From assembly GCA_037367355.1 (NCBI GenBank), contig CM074701.1, forward strand, positions 2,356,001 to 2,420,000: DNA of 64,000 bases. The letters are read 5' to 3'. Positions within the stretch are counted from its first letter, which is position 1, and every line of letters starts with the position of its first letter. Shown here piece after piece: positions 40,589-52,728 of the stretch. This DNA is from Neoscytalidium dimidiatum (taxonomy: Eukaryota; Ascomycota; Dothideomycetes; Botryosphaeriales; Botryosphaeriaceae). Below the pieces are notes generated by a model, which worked only from the letters and a program-made list of their open reading frames with translations, had not been told where the DNA came from and did no database searches. Both the position numbers and the translations under genes were made by a program.

Positions 40589-40929
40589 TTTTGATGCTGA
40601 CTTGTAGCTACTCGTTGCTGTTTTTCTTTATATCTTTGGTTCATTGTGCACCGGAGCAGTCAGGAATGAAGATCTAACTAAATTGAGAACGACAACAAAA
40701 GAGGAGGTTTTTGTGCGACTACACATCATACATTTCTGAGGGATAAGAGGCAAGAAACCAAACCAGAGGACGGAAAGTACCATATACAAATGCATCTACT
40801 GTACGGCGCCGGTCCGATGCAGCAAACCGTATGTCGCAGCAGCAGCAGCAGCCAAAACGACGCGCAAAATATATTACTTCCGCGATGGCAGACAGACAGA
40901 CAGCAGCAGTTGTCGAACAGGAGAATCAA
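40589..40929. other. Upstream of the initiator tRNA and 3' flank of CRY-DASH
   Basis: No gene. Short CAG-type repeats occur around 40837-40851 and 40890-40907. Confidence 0.5.
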
Positions 40930-43014
40930 CTAAGCATCCTGCCCCTGTGAGGACTGCGCCTCATCGACAGCAGTCCCTTGCTTCGCGGCCCTCTCCATCT
41001 CACCCAACCTCCTCGGCCTCCCGCCGCCCCTCCCCCTCCCTCTAAACCCCCTCCCACCTCTTCCGCCAGCCCTCCTGCTATCTCCACCGGGGCCCCCTCC
41101 TCCTCCTCCACCACCACCACCACCACCCCCCCTATTCCCCACCGCGAACGGAATGCGAATCAGCGGCCGCTCGACCCAATCGACGCCCTTCAAGCGCAAG
41201 CGCTCCTTCTCGCGCTCGGGCAGCCTCCACGCCTGGAACAAGCCCATCAGCATCTCCTCGCCCCTGCGGCCGCCGTCCTGCGCGCCGTCGACGTCCACGT
41301 CGCGCAGCTCGGGCACCCAGGCCTTGATGTAGGCGCCGCCGCGGTCGTAGTCGAGCGCCTGCTTGACCGGGTTGAACTTGCGGCCCTGGCGCGGATCGTT
41401 GCCGACGCCGGCGACATACTGCCAGTTGCCCCAGTTGTTGCTGAGGTCGTAGTCCGTCAGCGCGCACTCGTACCACTCGGCGCCCACGCGCCAGTCGATG
41501 CCCAGGTGCGACGCCAGGAACGACGCCACGTTCTGCCGCGCCCGGTTCGACGTGTACCCCGTCAGGAAGAGCTCGCGCTGCGACGCGTCGATGAGCCCGA
41601 CGCCGGTGCGCCCCGCCCGGAAGCGCTCGATCGCCTGGCGCGTCTTCGCCGGGTCGTCGCCGGTGCCGCTGCTGCGGTCGAGGTAGCGCCACCTCTTCTT
41701 GCCGGCGTCCGGGTTTTCTGGCGAGGGAGTGGCGGCGGCGGCGGCGGCGGCGTTGTCGTCTGACCGGAAGCCGTCGACGTTGAATAGTCGAGGCCCGAAC
41801 TTGCGCGTGCAGAGGCGCATGTAGTCACGCCACAGCAGCTCGAAGCGTACCGCCGCCGTGCCCGCATTCTCGCCTTGGCCGTATCCAGGCGCCGCTTTCC
41901 ATGATTCGGGAACGCTCGTGCTTCCATCCTCATATGCGACCAGTGAGGCGTGGACTTGGCGGGCGGTCACGCAGCCTAGGGCCAGCCAAGACGATAGCTT
42001 CGTGCTGTAGTCTTCACCGAGGAGCCCGTTACGCGTGTCCTTGTAGTTGGCCATGGCTCCCGAGGAAATGAGATGCGATAATCTTTCCTGGCCCGCCTTT
42101 TCCCCTCCTGAAAATGGATGCGCTGACTTTGCCCCTGATGGCCATTGGGGCGGGTTTTCTAAACCCTCGGCGAGATCCAGAGGCTTTTTCAGGGAGTCGA
42201 CCATCGACGAGAGGGATTCTGGCGACGTGAATGGATCGGCCTGAGGCGGTATCGATGATGCGGAAGGAAGTGGTGGCAAAGATGCGGGAGCAGGCGTGGT
42301 TTCTCGTGGTCGAGAGCGGAGCGGCTCTAAAGATTTGCGGAAAGTGGTGTAGACGTCGGGAAGATCCTTGATGTCCGTGAATGGGAGGTCGCGGCTGAGG
42401 TGAGCAACGGTCAGCGTGGGGTATACGCGAGCTTCGCTTCTGACTTACTCATCGACGAAGTACTTCTCGTCAGTCCAGAGCTTGAAGTCCACTCCGTTGG
42501 CAGCGGCGGCCTTTCTTGCGTCTCTTTCCTCTCTCTTCTCCTCTACACCTTCCTCTGATGTCATCCATATGGCCGATATAGTTCCCTTCTTCCCGCTCCC
42601 GTCATCTCCGTTTGCTGAACCACCATCACTTCCATACCATGAGAGCATCTCTTGTAGAACATCTCCCACCATACCCACCCGGATAACAAGGTCACTGCTG
42701 ATTTTCATCAACGACTCCTTCAGGTCCCATACGCTCTCGGCGATAAACTGAGCCCTGTGAGGGCCGCATCTCCAAAAACCGGCGACCTGGCTGCGAGCTT
42801 CGGGATATGGACTCCTTGCGTCGGGCTTCAGGAAGCCGGAGACCTCGATCTGGTTGGCAGGAATGACATATACGGGGAGGACATGAGTGAAAGACTGGGA
42901 GCTCGAGCTCGAAGCGGCTTGTTGGCCTAGATGGTGAAAGATGGGATTATCGGCGAGGCGAAGGTCTCGCCTTAGTAAGTATATCAGGATTCGAGGGGCC
43001 GAAGAAGAAGACAT
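40930..43014 (-). CDS. DASH-type cryptochrome
   Basis: Exons 42449-43014 and 40930-42394 (54-bp intron, GTAAGT to CAG) give 676 residues. The N-terminal Rossmann-type part starts ILIYLLRRDLRLADNPIFHHL and ends LWTDEKYFVDD-RDLPFTDIKDLPDVYTTFRK across the splice. The FAD-binding part has YSTKLSSWLALGCVTARQV, FELLWRDYMR, FLTGYTSNRARQNVASFLA, DWRVGAEWYE and the DASH-type DLSNNWGNWQYVAGVGNDP. CRY-DASH proteins bind FAD and MTHF, sense blue/UV-A light and can repair cyclobutane dimers in single-stranded DNA. The C-terminal about 75 residues add a glycine run and an RGG-rich tail (RRAGGRGGRGFRGRGRGGG) that is likely to bind RNA or DNA. Confidence 0.94.
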
Positions 43015-46008
43015 TTTGAGAAGCGTAGATCTATAGGGAAGTTACAGTGGGGGAGCTGGTGCGGCAGGTATTGAGTGAGGTGTATGCAGGTACACACAGC
43101 GCTAGGTGGGGGCGGGAATGGTCAGGATTTATTTCTGCAGGGCGCAGATGCTGTGCCGCGTGGACAGGTCTTGGGTTATGTATGCGTTGGCGGGCGGCTG
43201 GAACAGAGCGTGTGGTCGTCTCCCGGGACAGGAAGGAGCTGCAGATGGTCGCGGATCAGTTCGCAGTGAGCGAAGACACAGGCGGATCAGCGAGTCGGGA
43301 GGCGTGAGGAAAGGCGCATGTAAGTTTGCGCATTTTGAGAAGTGCCGGCAGGAAGATGCTGAGCGTCATCAGGGTTCATTAGGAGAGCTAGCGGGTTAGA
43401 GGCCGATGAGCTTGCAGGACGCCAGTGGTTGGGCATAATACGAGCTTGGCCGTGTCGGCGGGGGAGCAGGGGGCGGATGTCTGGGACCGGAGGGCAGTTG
43501 GAGCCAGGAACGGGCGCGCGGCTGAAGGCTGTGGGGGGTTGTGAGAGGGCGATGACGGGGTCGATTAGGGCGCAGAGTAGTCGAGTCGTAGATCGAGCGC
43601 GTATGTGTGGATGGACAGGCGCAGAGTCGGGCTAGCCAGGTGCCAGCAGCAGGACAGGCTGCTGCACCCACCCACCCACCCACTCACCCACCCATCCAGC
43701 TGCACCTGCGCCTGCACAGATCGCCGGCAGCCAACAGGGAAGCAGCCGATGGCAGTCCCTTGCCCGTCCCTCTCGCTAATCTCGCGGCCCCGAGCCTGAC
43801 GCGCGCCCGCGAGGCCTGAACCCGCACGCAAGCCGCAAGCCCGCCCCGGCCGTGTGCCTCTCAAGCATCGCGGACGTCGGCACGCCGCCCGCCGCCCATG
43901 TCTGTGGATTCGCGCAGCCCGGCCAGACCATTCCAGAGCTCTCCCAGCGCCGCTCGGCCCCGCCGCCCTGCTCGACATGACGTCGAGCCGCCGGTGCGGC
44001 ATCGCGTCGTCTCACTAACGCCAACGCCAACGCCCCTCCCTGCCCGCGCCCCGGTCGGCTGCACTGGAGGCACAGCGAGCGCGCGCGCGCGCGCGGCGGC
44101 GAGATGAGCCAATATTCAGGCATTGGTTCGCGTAGGCGGTGGGCGGTGCTGGGACGGACGGCGCGCTAGGGCGGGATGGCCGGCGTGCACATCGTCATCA
44201 CTGAGGGCTGGAGCATTTCCCGTTTGGTCTGTTGCAGAGGCCGCATACGGCAAGACAGCGCTACAACGGCGCCCCCACACGGCTCCTGAAGGGCAAGGCC
44301 CTCGGCCTCTCCCACGTGCCTGTCAAGCCGACAGGGCCTAAACCACTGTGCCGGGCAGCCCAAGGGCGTTATATGCACCTCGCCCGTTCCCCGTCACTGT
44401 CCCTCGCCCACCCGTCCTTCTACCGCGCCCGGCCCTCTGCTGCCCGTCCGCGCTTCGCCGACGCCTCCGCAGCCCGCCGCGACTTGTCCGCCATCGCCCG
44501 CCCGCTCTGGCCGCCGTCGGTGTTGAAGTGAATCGGACGCAGCACCGACCGTTGTTCGAATCGGGCAGCCGGAGCAGAAAAGCAGCGTGCATTCGTGTAA
44601 CCTCGAGCTCGACGCACGCCACACGCAATTTCCCGACTGCGCCTCAGTTGCACCACAGCCTTCGCCGCCGTGACCACCTACCCTTCGCTCCCTACCTGCG
44701 TTCCGTTTCCCTAGCCTTAAGATCTGCACCGCCTTTCCTATAGCTCGCCCGATATAGGTCCTTGCCGGTGCTTCCCTTGTGCACGAGCACCCGACATCTG
44801 CCCTATGCACCTGCATTTTCCTTTGCTGGCCGTGATCACTGCGCGCTTAGCCTGAGCTTGCCTGATCCAGCCTCTAATTTATCTAGCACCACCGCGTGAT
44901 ATCTGACTCCCCGTCCATCACTCATCAACATACTTTGCTTTCCGAATCTCAACTGCGATCTTCGCACCAAGCCCTTCACCAGCGACGACGTCTCCGACTC
45001 GAGCTGCCTCTTTTTTCTTCTCGCCCCTGTGGCGTTCTCACCGTATCCACTAAGCTCCTCCGTCGGCTGAATACTACTGTGCGTCGATTCTTGCGCGGGA
45101 CGGCAATCCGAGCCACGTGATGCAGACATAATGGCTCGAATCATATATCTAAAACCCGCGAGATCTTGCATGCAATCCGCCACGCCTGCTGTCCGTCTCG
45201 GCGACAAGCGCCGTTGCGAACGCATCTTAACTCTCCTCGTACCACCGACTATCGCAACCATGCAAAGTGCAGAAACATCATGTGTTGCGTTAATCCAACT
45301 CGTACCCAGCACATCTGTCACACTTGCTTTTTTCTCCCATCAGCCCCGAAATGAAACCAGGACCCATCCTCTTTCACGGTCCGGCCCGAACCGATTGTAA
45401 GCCCTGCGAAATATCCCCACGATCGCCGGCGCAGTCCGAAGAGAATACGAAAAAGAAACCAGAAATTGCTGATGTTCTGCATCTTCTTCAGTGGTTACAC
45501 CGGCTGTCTCCGAAACATGGTGGTGCTCCGTTCTCCCAAAACGCGCGTCTGCTGAGCAGGTTTCCGCTTCGGGCAGCCCGAGATGGCCTTTGGCCGGACC
45601 AATAACCGATGCAGGCATCGATCTCCGATTCTTGAACAACTGTCGACATGTCACGGTTCTGCACGTCATATATCTAAGCCTCTACACTTACTATGAATAA
45701 ATTACGCTGCCTCACAGGGTCTGGCCCTCCAGGGCACTCGCCTGCGTAGGATCACGTACGAATGCACTTTTCCAATATTCTGAAGGTCAAGCTGTGCATC
45801 ATTAATTGCCAATACCAACAACGGCTTTAACATACGCATTCCCCTCCCTGTCCGATGGAAACCGGAAAGTAGAGACCTGCCCAACCATTGGTCACACCTA
45901 TGTGCACACTCACGCTTCAGTTCACACCATCCTAGTTTCTCTCGTCCATGCGGGACTCCCCGTTGCCCTGCTGTACACGATCGCACAAAATCGGCTTTCC
46001 ATCTCCCA
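43015..46008. other. Gene-poor region, about 3 kb
   Basis: No family motif or convincing exon chain was found. The right-hand side of CRY-DASH serves as its promoter. A CCCA-rich minisatellite-like run lies at about 43668-43698, and a GC alternation near 44078-44094. Open frames are short and overlap on both strands. Confidence 0.4.
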
Positions 46009-46272
46009 TCAATGCAGCACGCTCGGCAATCCCGAAGAGCTCTCCTCGGGAAAGTAGGGCCTGGTAACAACGTGCTCCCACATGAAGATTCCATTCACCG
46101 TGAGCACAAGATACCCCTCAATCACATACACCGCGGGCATCGAAAGAGCATCACGTCCGCATGCCGTTTCGCGCACTCGTCCCTTAACATCCCCGACCAT
46201 CCTCCCGTTTAGCCACGGACCGATATTATTGTACAGAGGCGCGGTTCCATCACCCAGAAAAACATTGCCCAT
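46009..46272 (-). CDS. Possible terminal exon of an unrecognised gene
   Basis: An 87-residue frame with balanced, protein-like composition: DGTAPLYNNIGPWLNGR, ETACGRDALSMPAVYVIEG, LVLTVNGIFMWEHVVTRPYFPEE. The frame stays open upstream to a CAG near 46300, so it could be the last exon of a minus-strand gene whose earlier exons lie between about 46512 and 47036, where another frame has RFVHGLRDRNAPIG and IIITPLPNVPFSTNVP. I recognise no family and cannot join the parts with confidence. Confidence 0.25.
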   Translation of the reverse strand: MGNVFLGDGTAPLYNNIGPWLNGRMVGDVKGRVRETACGRDALSMPAVYVIEGYLVLTVNGIFMWEHVVTRPYFPEESSSGLPSVLH

Positions 46273-47505
46273 GGAGCGCCTCGCGCACTGGGCAGCAGGC
46301 GCTCTCCGAGCTATCGATTTGCAGATCGTCCGACACAGAGAGAGAGAAGGCGAGAGAGAGAGAGAGGCCGGGCCACCGCAGCGTTCGACGACTGCAGCTC
46401 CGGAGAAGCGTCCTGCTGTTGGACCGGTCGTATGACGCTAGTACGGTTCCGAATTCCGTTCGTGGAAAACATCGATCCTCGCGTTGCTCGCTCGATAAAA
46501 CCTCTGAGCTACTACTGCCCCCTCGACGAGGGGAATCCGTTCTCTAGCGCCGATTCTCGGTTGCACACGACACCCTGCAGGAAGCACGAGCACGAGGGCC
46601 GCAAAAGCGTGGAAGAGCCGAGATTGGGTCGGTCGCTGTGGGGAACGTTCGTGGAGAACGGGACGTTGGGCAGTGGGGTGATGATGATGGCTGTGCATTT
46701 CCCGATGGGGGCGTTGCGATCGCGGAGACCGTGCACGAAGCGGGAGATCGTTGTCGAATTAAGATGAAATAATATATAAGGAACGACGACGGCGTTGGTG
46801 AATGGTCTGGGCAGACTTGTAGACAACACATGCCCGGGCGTTCTGGGCCGACGGGTCTGCGTGATGGTCGGGAAGAAGTAGCGGCGCGGGCGCGTACGTA
46901 CGGCTAGCCAGGCGTGATGCCGATTGCAGCGGAGAGAAGCATACGGGATACGTGAGCGTGCTAGACCCGATGCAGTGCCTCTTTTTCTCAACCGAAATGG
47001 AGACTTGTGGGGGGGCTGTGCGTCCTGCTCTCGCATGGAAGCGAAAAAAGAGATAAAAAGCGGCCTGGAGGATCATAAGCGATATCGAACGCTCTCGCCG
47101 GAAGCAGGCACGGGCAAGTTTACGCGCAGCGTACGATGCAATGGTACGTGGCGAAGTTCGTTGGCTGCTGACGCGAGAATTGATTGGCAATTGTTTTCCG
47201 GATTTGTTCTTGCGGACTGAAGAGAAATGAATGTGATAGAAGGAGACCTGGAAAATATAAGGCGGTAAACGCCGCGGAGATAAGGAGGTTCTCACCCGGG
47301 AGCCATTTGGCTTGTTCAACAGCGAATGAATTTTTTTCTCTCTCTCTCTTCGAACCCATCGTGTCTGGAACGTGACATCGTCCGTACCGGTATCCCAGAC
47401 CTGTATCCAAGCCCTTCTGGAGATGAAGGATAACGCCAAACTCAAGTCATATGTAACGTCCATAGCTTCAGTTGATCATAGCTACATCTGGAAACTTTTT
47501 TAACC
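46273..47505. other. Flank of the possible exon and 3' side of the Zn2Cys6 gene
   Basis: It contains GA microsatellite sequence at 46339-46368 and CT at 47337-47350. Apart from the possible upstream exon noted for 46009-46272, nothing is supported. Confidence 0.4.
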
Positions 47506-49983
47506 CTATAGAAGCAGCGAATCCCAGGTATTCGCATTATTGGGGTCGTCTTCTGGAGCGAGATCCGGAATTTGGTTCATGCTATTAATCCAGAAAGATG
47601 AATCAAAATCATGAGTGTTATCCCAGAAAGCCATCGACGTGATATCCTCCTCCGGAAGTGCCAGTGTATCGGCTAGCCCGGTCGAGAGCTCTGGTACCGT
47701 GCCGACTTGAGCGTGTGACTCAGGATCTGCCAGTGTGCTGCTTGACCAGGTAGTGTCTGCCGATGAAACGGTCCCAGTTGATCCCGCACCCTCTGGTTTG
47801 AGAATATCTTTGACCTTACCGTAACATGTGCGTACCACTTCTGCCCCTGAGCTTGCTGTGGGATTGCTCTTGGCCATGATATCGAGACGCTTGATTGCTT
47901 TCACCAGTGCGTCATTTATCCGCTTTTTGACCTCCTCATCTTTCGGGGGATACATGAGAACGATAGCCGACAGCATGATCCCGGAATCGATAGTGTAGAA
48001 AGTGAGACCGAAAAGCTTGTAGTGGTACGGTTCAGTCATATGGAAAAAGCGTTCCTGTGCATCCAAGGCGTTGAGTGCACCTTGTACCGCTGCTTTCCGG
48101 CTTTCAACGTGCCTGGCCATATGAGGACGATGAAGGACCATGAACAGACCGTTTGCGACACTGATAATCTGTTCCCGCTTCTTTGGCAATAGCGGGTACT
48201 TCTTGTCAAGGGATGTGTCCGGATTGTGCATCCTGTAGTAGGGCGGTGCGTTGTCCAGCACGGAAAGGATCTGCTTATGGAAGTTCCAGACGATATTATA
48301 GTCTCTTGTATATGGTTTGTCTGCGAACATTTCTCGCATCTCGTGGACTTTCTTCGAGAGCTCGTATTGCACCAGCGAGCCGGAAAACATGGATGGCATC
48401 TCGTCATCGTCCGTCACTGGCGTTGCTAACGGAATCTTCTTCGAGGGATCATCTGGTATGTTGCAGTCCATTGGTGTTCTGATGTCGCAGTCACTCATGT
48501 TGATTGTTCGTGGGCGACCTAGTACGAAGGCCATGAAGCTAGGTACATTAGCTTGGAATGAAAGACGGGAAGCGGGCAACGTACCTGTTCCAACTGAACA
48601 AAACAACCCAAAGCCTTCGTTTGTGCTCATCGAACCACAACTGCCTTAATGTGTCTTCCAGACAAGCTGATTGCTGGATCTCAGCTTGGCGATGCAAACC
48701 TATTTCTTGGGCTTGCCTAAGGAGTCGTTAGAAAGCCAGGATTGACAAAACGAAGCAGCTGATTACCTGATTGAATCATTGAGAGCATGCCACGCCTCCG
48801 TTCCTCGTGAAGAGTTTTTGAGCCAGACAGCTCTGAGAAAGTCTGTCTGGACAGCACTGAGAGTAGGATCATGTCTCCCAAGTACATTCATTATCTCCAT
48901 GGCGATGTCGCTCATCTTCTGTGAGAGTCGATCACGGGCCGTCGCGTTCGTCAGCGAAAGCTCCTGCAAGCATTTTGCGGTTGGTGGAATGAGCTGCAAA
49001 GCCACTGAACACATTTGGAAAAGCAAAGCCCCAAAGTATTGAAGATCACGGGGGAGACCTCTGGGCCCTGTGTAGCGAGTGGTAGCGGGGTTAAGAGCAA
49101 CCCATTTCGTCCATATTTCGTTAAAGAAGGGTCGTTCTAGGGCTGGATAGGCCCAATTGCTCTCCTCAAAATAAACATCAATGAGCTCCTCCAGGTTATG
49201 TCGAGCCGGAAGCTTCTTTATGAAGCCGATATACTTGGCTTCAGCTTCATCCGCGTACTGTGTCTTGTTGTTGTTCGACGTAGCAGCGCGGAAGAAATTA
49301 TCCCCTTCCAGGAGCTGTTTTCGTTAGATAGCTGGCTTTCGACTCAGACTTGCCTACATACTTTCTTTAAGTCGCCGAAGGCGGTGGCGCCATCCAGGGC
49401 AGAGTAGCCCATCAAATCCTGTTTGCCGGTACTTTTAGGGATTAGCTCAGCGGCTTCGTTCCTGTTGCTGGTACTTAGCAAAGATAGAACTAGATCTTCT
49501 CTCTCGTATTCAGAGCGAATGGGTGGTTTAGCGTATACTGGGGAGCGATCGAAGGATAGTGTGATGATTGCATCGGACAACCGCTCCGACAGCATAGAGG
49601 CAGCGTTCATTCTCGGCGCTATCAACGTGGCAAACGGTATGAACAAACCGGGGCCAACTAGGGCCATCAAATGCTCACGTACTCGCCACGGTACTGATGC
49701 AGTAGACCAACTCAATAAAAAGGAATGACATACGGTGGATCGCCATAGGAACACTTCTCTGGCACCTCACGGGCTAGGCAAACGTTACATGGCTTCTTGC
49801 GGTCGCACTGAAGATAGGTCAGGCCAGAGGACACGGAAGATGAAGATCACGCCACAAAGAAAATACCTTTTGCTTCCGTCGATGGCATTCATGACAGGCT
49901 GTCACTACGCGTCTTCGTTTGGTTTGTTGTTGAGGTTGCGGCTGCTGCTGCTGCTGCTGCTGCTGTTGTTCTCGGGTGTCCAT
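47506..49983 (-). CDS. Zn2Cys6 fungal transcription factor
   Basis: Six exons: 49867-49983, 49734-49807, 49362-49611, 48767-49314, 48585-48716, 47506-48538, giving 717 residues. A nine-residue Gln run (encoded by CTG repeats on the plus strand) and a KRRR patch precede the binuclear cluster: CHECHRRKQK, split by intron 1, then CDRKKPCNVC and EKCSY, the Cys spacing of Gal4-type regulators. The middle-homology domain (fungal_trans type) has LEELIDVYFEESNWAYPALERPFF, LQYFGALLFQMCSVALQL, QEIGLHRQAE, LWFDEHKRRLWVVLFSWNS and FMAFVLGRPRTINMSDCD. All joins keep phase, but the second intron's acceptor (GAG at 49612-49614) has a poor pyrimidine tract and is uncertain. Targets are unknown; the divergent neighbour is a secreted acid phosphatase. 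Confidence 0.85.
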
Positions 49984-50891
49984 AGCAAAAGGCGTGATTG
50001 GGTAGTCTTAGAGGATGTTAACTTGATTTAGAGGGGTGGGAAAGGATGGGTGGAGGTTTAGGGAAGAGACGGGGGAAGCAAAAAAGGCTGTGGCTATAGA
50101 CGCAAGGAGGGAGGTAGCGGCGGAATTAGCACAAACTCCGCCCTAAAACGCGCAAGGTAAAGTGGCTGTGGGAAAGTTCTAATTTGCGGGTCGCGTACGA
50201 GTGCGACAGTAGTCCTTGGGGTTCTTTGCTACGTCACTGGTCGTAGTAGTTGGCTTGATTGTGGCTCAATCAAGGGCGCGTTGTCCGACCCGGGCACACA
50301 AAGCTTATGCATGCATGTACTGAGTAGATGGCGGAGTTTGTGCACTGCACGACCGGCATCATCGGCAGCGGATCAGCACAGGCGGTGCTTCCCCGGACCG
50401 TGGGGCAGATCGCTCGCGCCGAACACCGCAACGCGCTGCAGTAAGCCGAAAAGCTGAGCAGTGAGCAGCATCGCGCGTGATGCTTGGTGGTGTTGGTGGC
50501 GGCACGCTCTCCGAAAACGCACTTGCGCTCATGCGGCCCGACTGTCTGGCCCAAGGGCTCCCGTCCCAGCGCCCACGTGTCGGTGATCTCCCGCAGGCGC
50601 TCCCTTTTCCTGTTGATGTCACATGCCGCCTTTCTGCTTCGGTCGCCTACCACCTTCACCACGCCCTTCTCCCTGGTCTCCCTATCGTGGCCCATCGTCA
50701 GGCGTCACCGCTGTCGCTCGTTCATGCTCGCAACGTGCCGATGCACCCATAGCCTGCATACCACCAGTGGCGTCCCGCATTGACGGCCTTTAATTTCCTA
50801 TCCGTCTTCGACTTTTCTTCATCAGAGGTACCGCCTGTCGTCTGCGGATCTCATATACCCTGGTCCATCCCGGCACACCTATACAACTACA
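49984..50891. promoter_or_regulatory. Shared upstream region of the Zn2Cys6 and acid phosphatase genes
   Basis: The 908 bp separate two divergent starts. The open frames at 50270-50790 overlap on both strands and have no motifs. No specific operator could be assigned. Confidence 0.4.
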
Positions 50892-52728
50892 ATGGCTGGC
50901 CCTCTCGCTGTCGCGCTCTCTGCTGTTGTCGCGCTGGTCTTGGCGCTTTGGGCAGCAAATCAGACCGGCGCTGCCTCGTCTTTTCAGCTGCCTTTCATTC
51001 ACCCGGAATGCCACGACCCCGGCTCTTTTTCCGGAAATTCAGCATCAGCACCCTATTCTTCGAGCTGGAAAAGCTGGTGGAATAAGAATGGGCACGTATT
51101 TGCTGCGGATGGAACCGATGTGGGCACGACGAGTAGAGGTCAAGGAGGCGGAACCATCAGCAAAGACTGGAATATTCTTTACCACCTTGGAGGCAATGGG
51201 CCTTGGGTCGAGAAAGTCGACGGTGTTTTTTCTGGAGGGATTGCGGTGCCCGAGGGCTGTACGGTCGATCAGGTACATATGGTAAGTCTGAGAGGGATCA
51301 TGAGACTGTTGATCACCTTGACCCTGCACTTGGGAACATGCGATGGGTCTTCAGCACTGACAGGCGTTGATTCAAGATGTCAAGACATCACGCAAGACTT
51401 CCCACCTTCAAAGCCGGCGGCAGTATGTAATAGCAAAATCTTCTCGGAAAGCATGCGACTGATTCGATGGTTCGTAGAGCAGATCGAATTGTTGAACCGA
51501 ATCAAGACCAAGAACATCACATTGAAAGGTGATCTCGCTTTCGTCAACAACTGGGAGTACTTTACTTCGGGTAAGCAGGCCTGATCGTCTCCAACAATTT
51601 CAACACGTCAGCTCACGGATGACCAGACCCACAGCGGGAGTTTGAACAACTTACAAACACCGGCCCTTTCTCCGGGGTTCTCGGTGCTTTTACAACCGGA
51701 ATTCGACTCCGCACTCGCTACAGCCATCTGCTACCGCCAAGAGGCAAAACAAATTTCTGGGCAGGAGACTCTCCTCGTGTCATTGACACCGCCCGTTACT
51801 TTGCCGCCGGTTTCTTCGGCCTCAACTGGGAAGATTCGTCCACTTTGCACATCATCCCAGAGACTGCCGAGCTGGGTGCGGATACGCTAACGCCTGGTGA
51901 CACTTGCCTCGCCTACGTCGAAGACCTGGAATACGGTCATGACTACGGCGCGCGCATGCTCGCCGAATATCGTGCAACATACCTTGGAGAAATCCGAAAG
52001 CGATTGCTGAAGCAGAATCCGCACGTCGAGTTCAGCGACACCGAGATCTGGTCCATGCAGGAAATGTGTGGGTTTGAGACCACTGTGCGCGGTAGCAGCG
52101 CCTGGTGTGATGTCTTCACCAAGGACGAGTGGCTGAACTTCGAGTATGCGCGAGACGTCATTCACTTCTATCGTGCTGGCCCTGGAAACAGGTTCGGCGC
52201 ATTGATGGGGTGGCTGTGGTTGAACGCCACGACGAACCTCCTCATTGAAGGACCGCCCGCAGGGCCATTCTTCTTCAGCTTGTATATTTGTCCATACCTC
52301 TATGTTGGATTACGCCAGTCGTGCTGATCTTTTTCTGGAATAGTGTTCACGATGGCGACATCGTCCCAATGCTGGCTGCGTTCGACCTGTTCCATGATGA
52401 TGAGTTGCTGCCGGTAACACATCGGGTGGACAACCGCGCCTGGAAGACTTCGCAAGTGACGCCGATGGGAGGTCGCATCGTACTTGAAAGACTGTCATGC
52501 GCGTCGGCCGCGTCGGACAATAAATCATCGCCCGAGGTTTACGTGCGCGTCAACATCAATGATGGCATCGTGCCGGTGCCGGGCTGTGACAATGGCCCAG
52601 GCGGAAGCTGCCCTTTGGAAAGGTTTGCGCGAAGAATTAAGGAAAGGGGTACCGAGCTGGGAGACTTCAGGGAAAAGTGTGGTCTCGGCGAGGACATGCC
52701 GGACAGGATCACGTTTCTGCACCAGTGA
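50892..52728 (+). CDS. Secreted histidine acid phosphatase (phytase-like)
   Basis: Exons 50892-51281, 51377-51422, 51478-51570, 51627-52281 and 52344-52728 (introns 95, 55, 56, 62 bp), 522 residues, all in phase. A signal peptide (about 1-28) precedes DWNILYHLGGNGPWVEK and GCTVDQVHM. The 46-nt second exon carries the active-site motif as RHHARLP, where the family consensus is RHGxRxP. GDLAFVNNWEYFTSDPQ, RTRYSHLLPP, NFWAGDSPRVIDTARYFAAGFFG and the proton-donor region FVHDGDIVPM follow. The family cleaves phosphomonoesters, including phytate, at acid pH through a phosphohistidine. Without the second exon the protein would lack its nucleophile; the phase and the conserved flanks support it. N-glycosylation sites are present. 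Confidence 0.9.

Noticed and set aside
43672..43701. CCCA-rich run as a CRISPR-like or telomere-like array
   Set aside because: Short, imperfect simple repeat without spacers, in a eukaryotic genome; not a telomeric unit.
44548..44575. GTTCGAATC as a possible tRNA B box
   Set aside because: No T-stem pairing, acceptor stem or A box can be formed around it.
49940..49966. CTG run as an independent microsatellite feature
   Set aside because: It is simply the Gln tract of the Zn2Cys6 protein read on the other strand.
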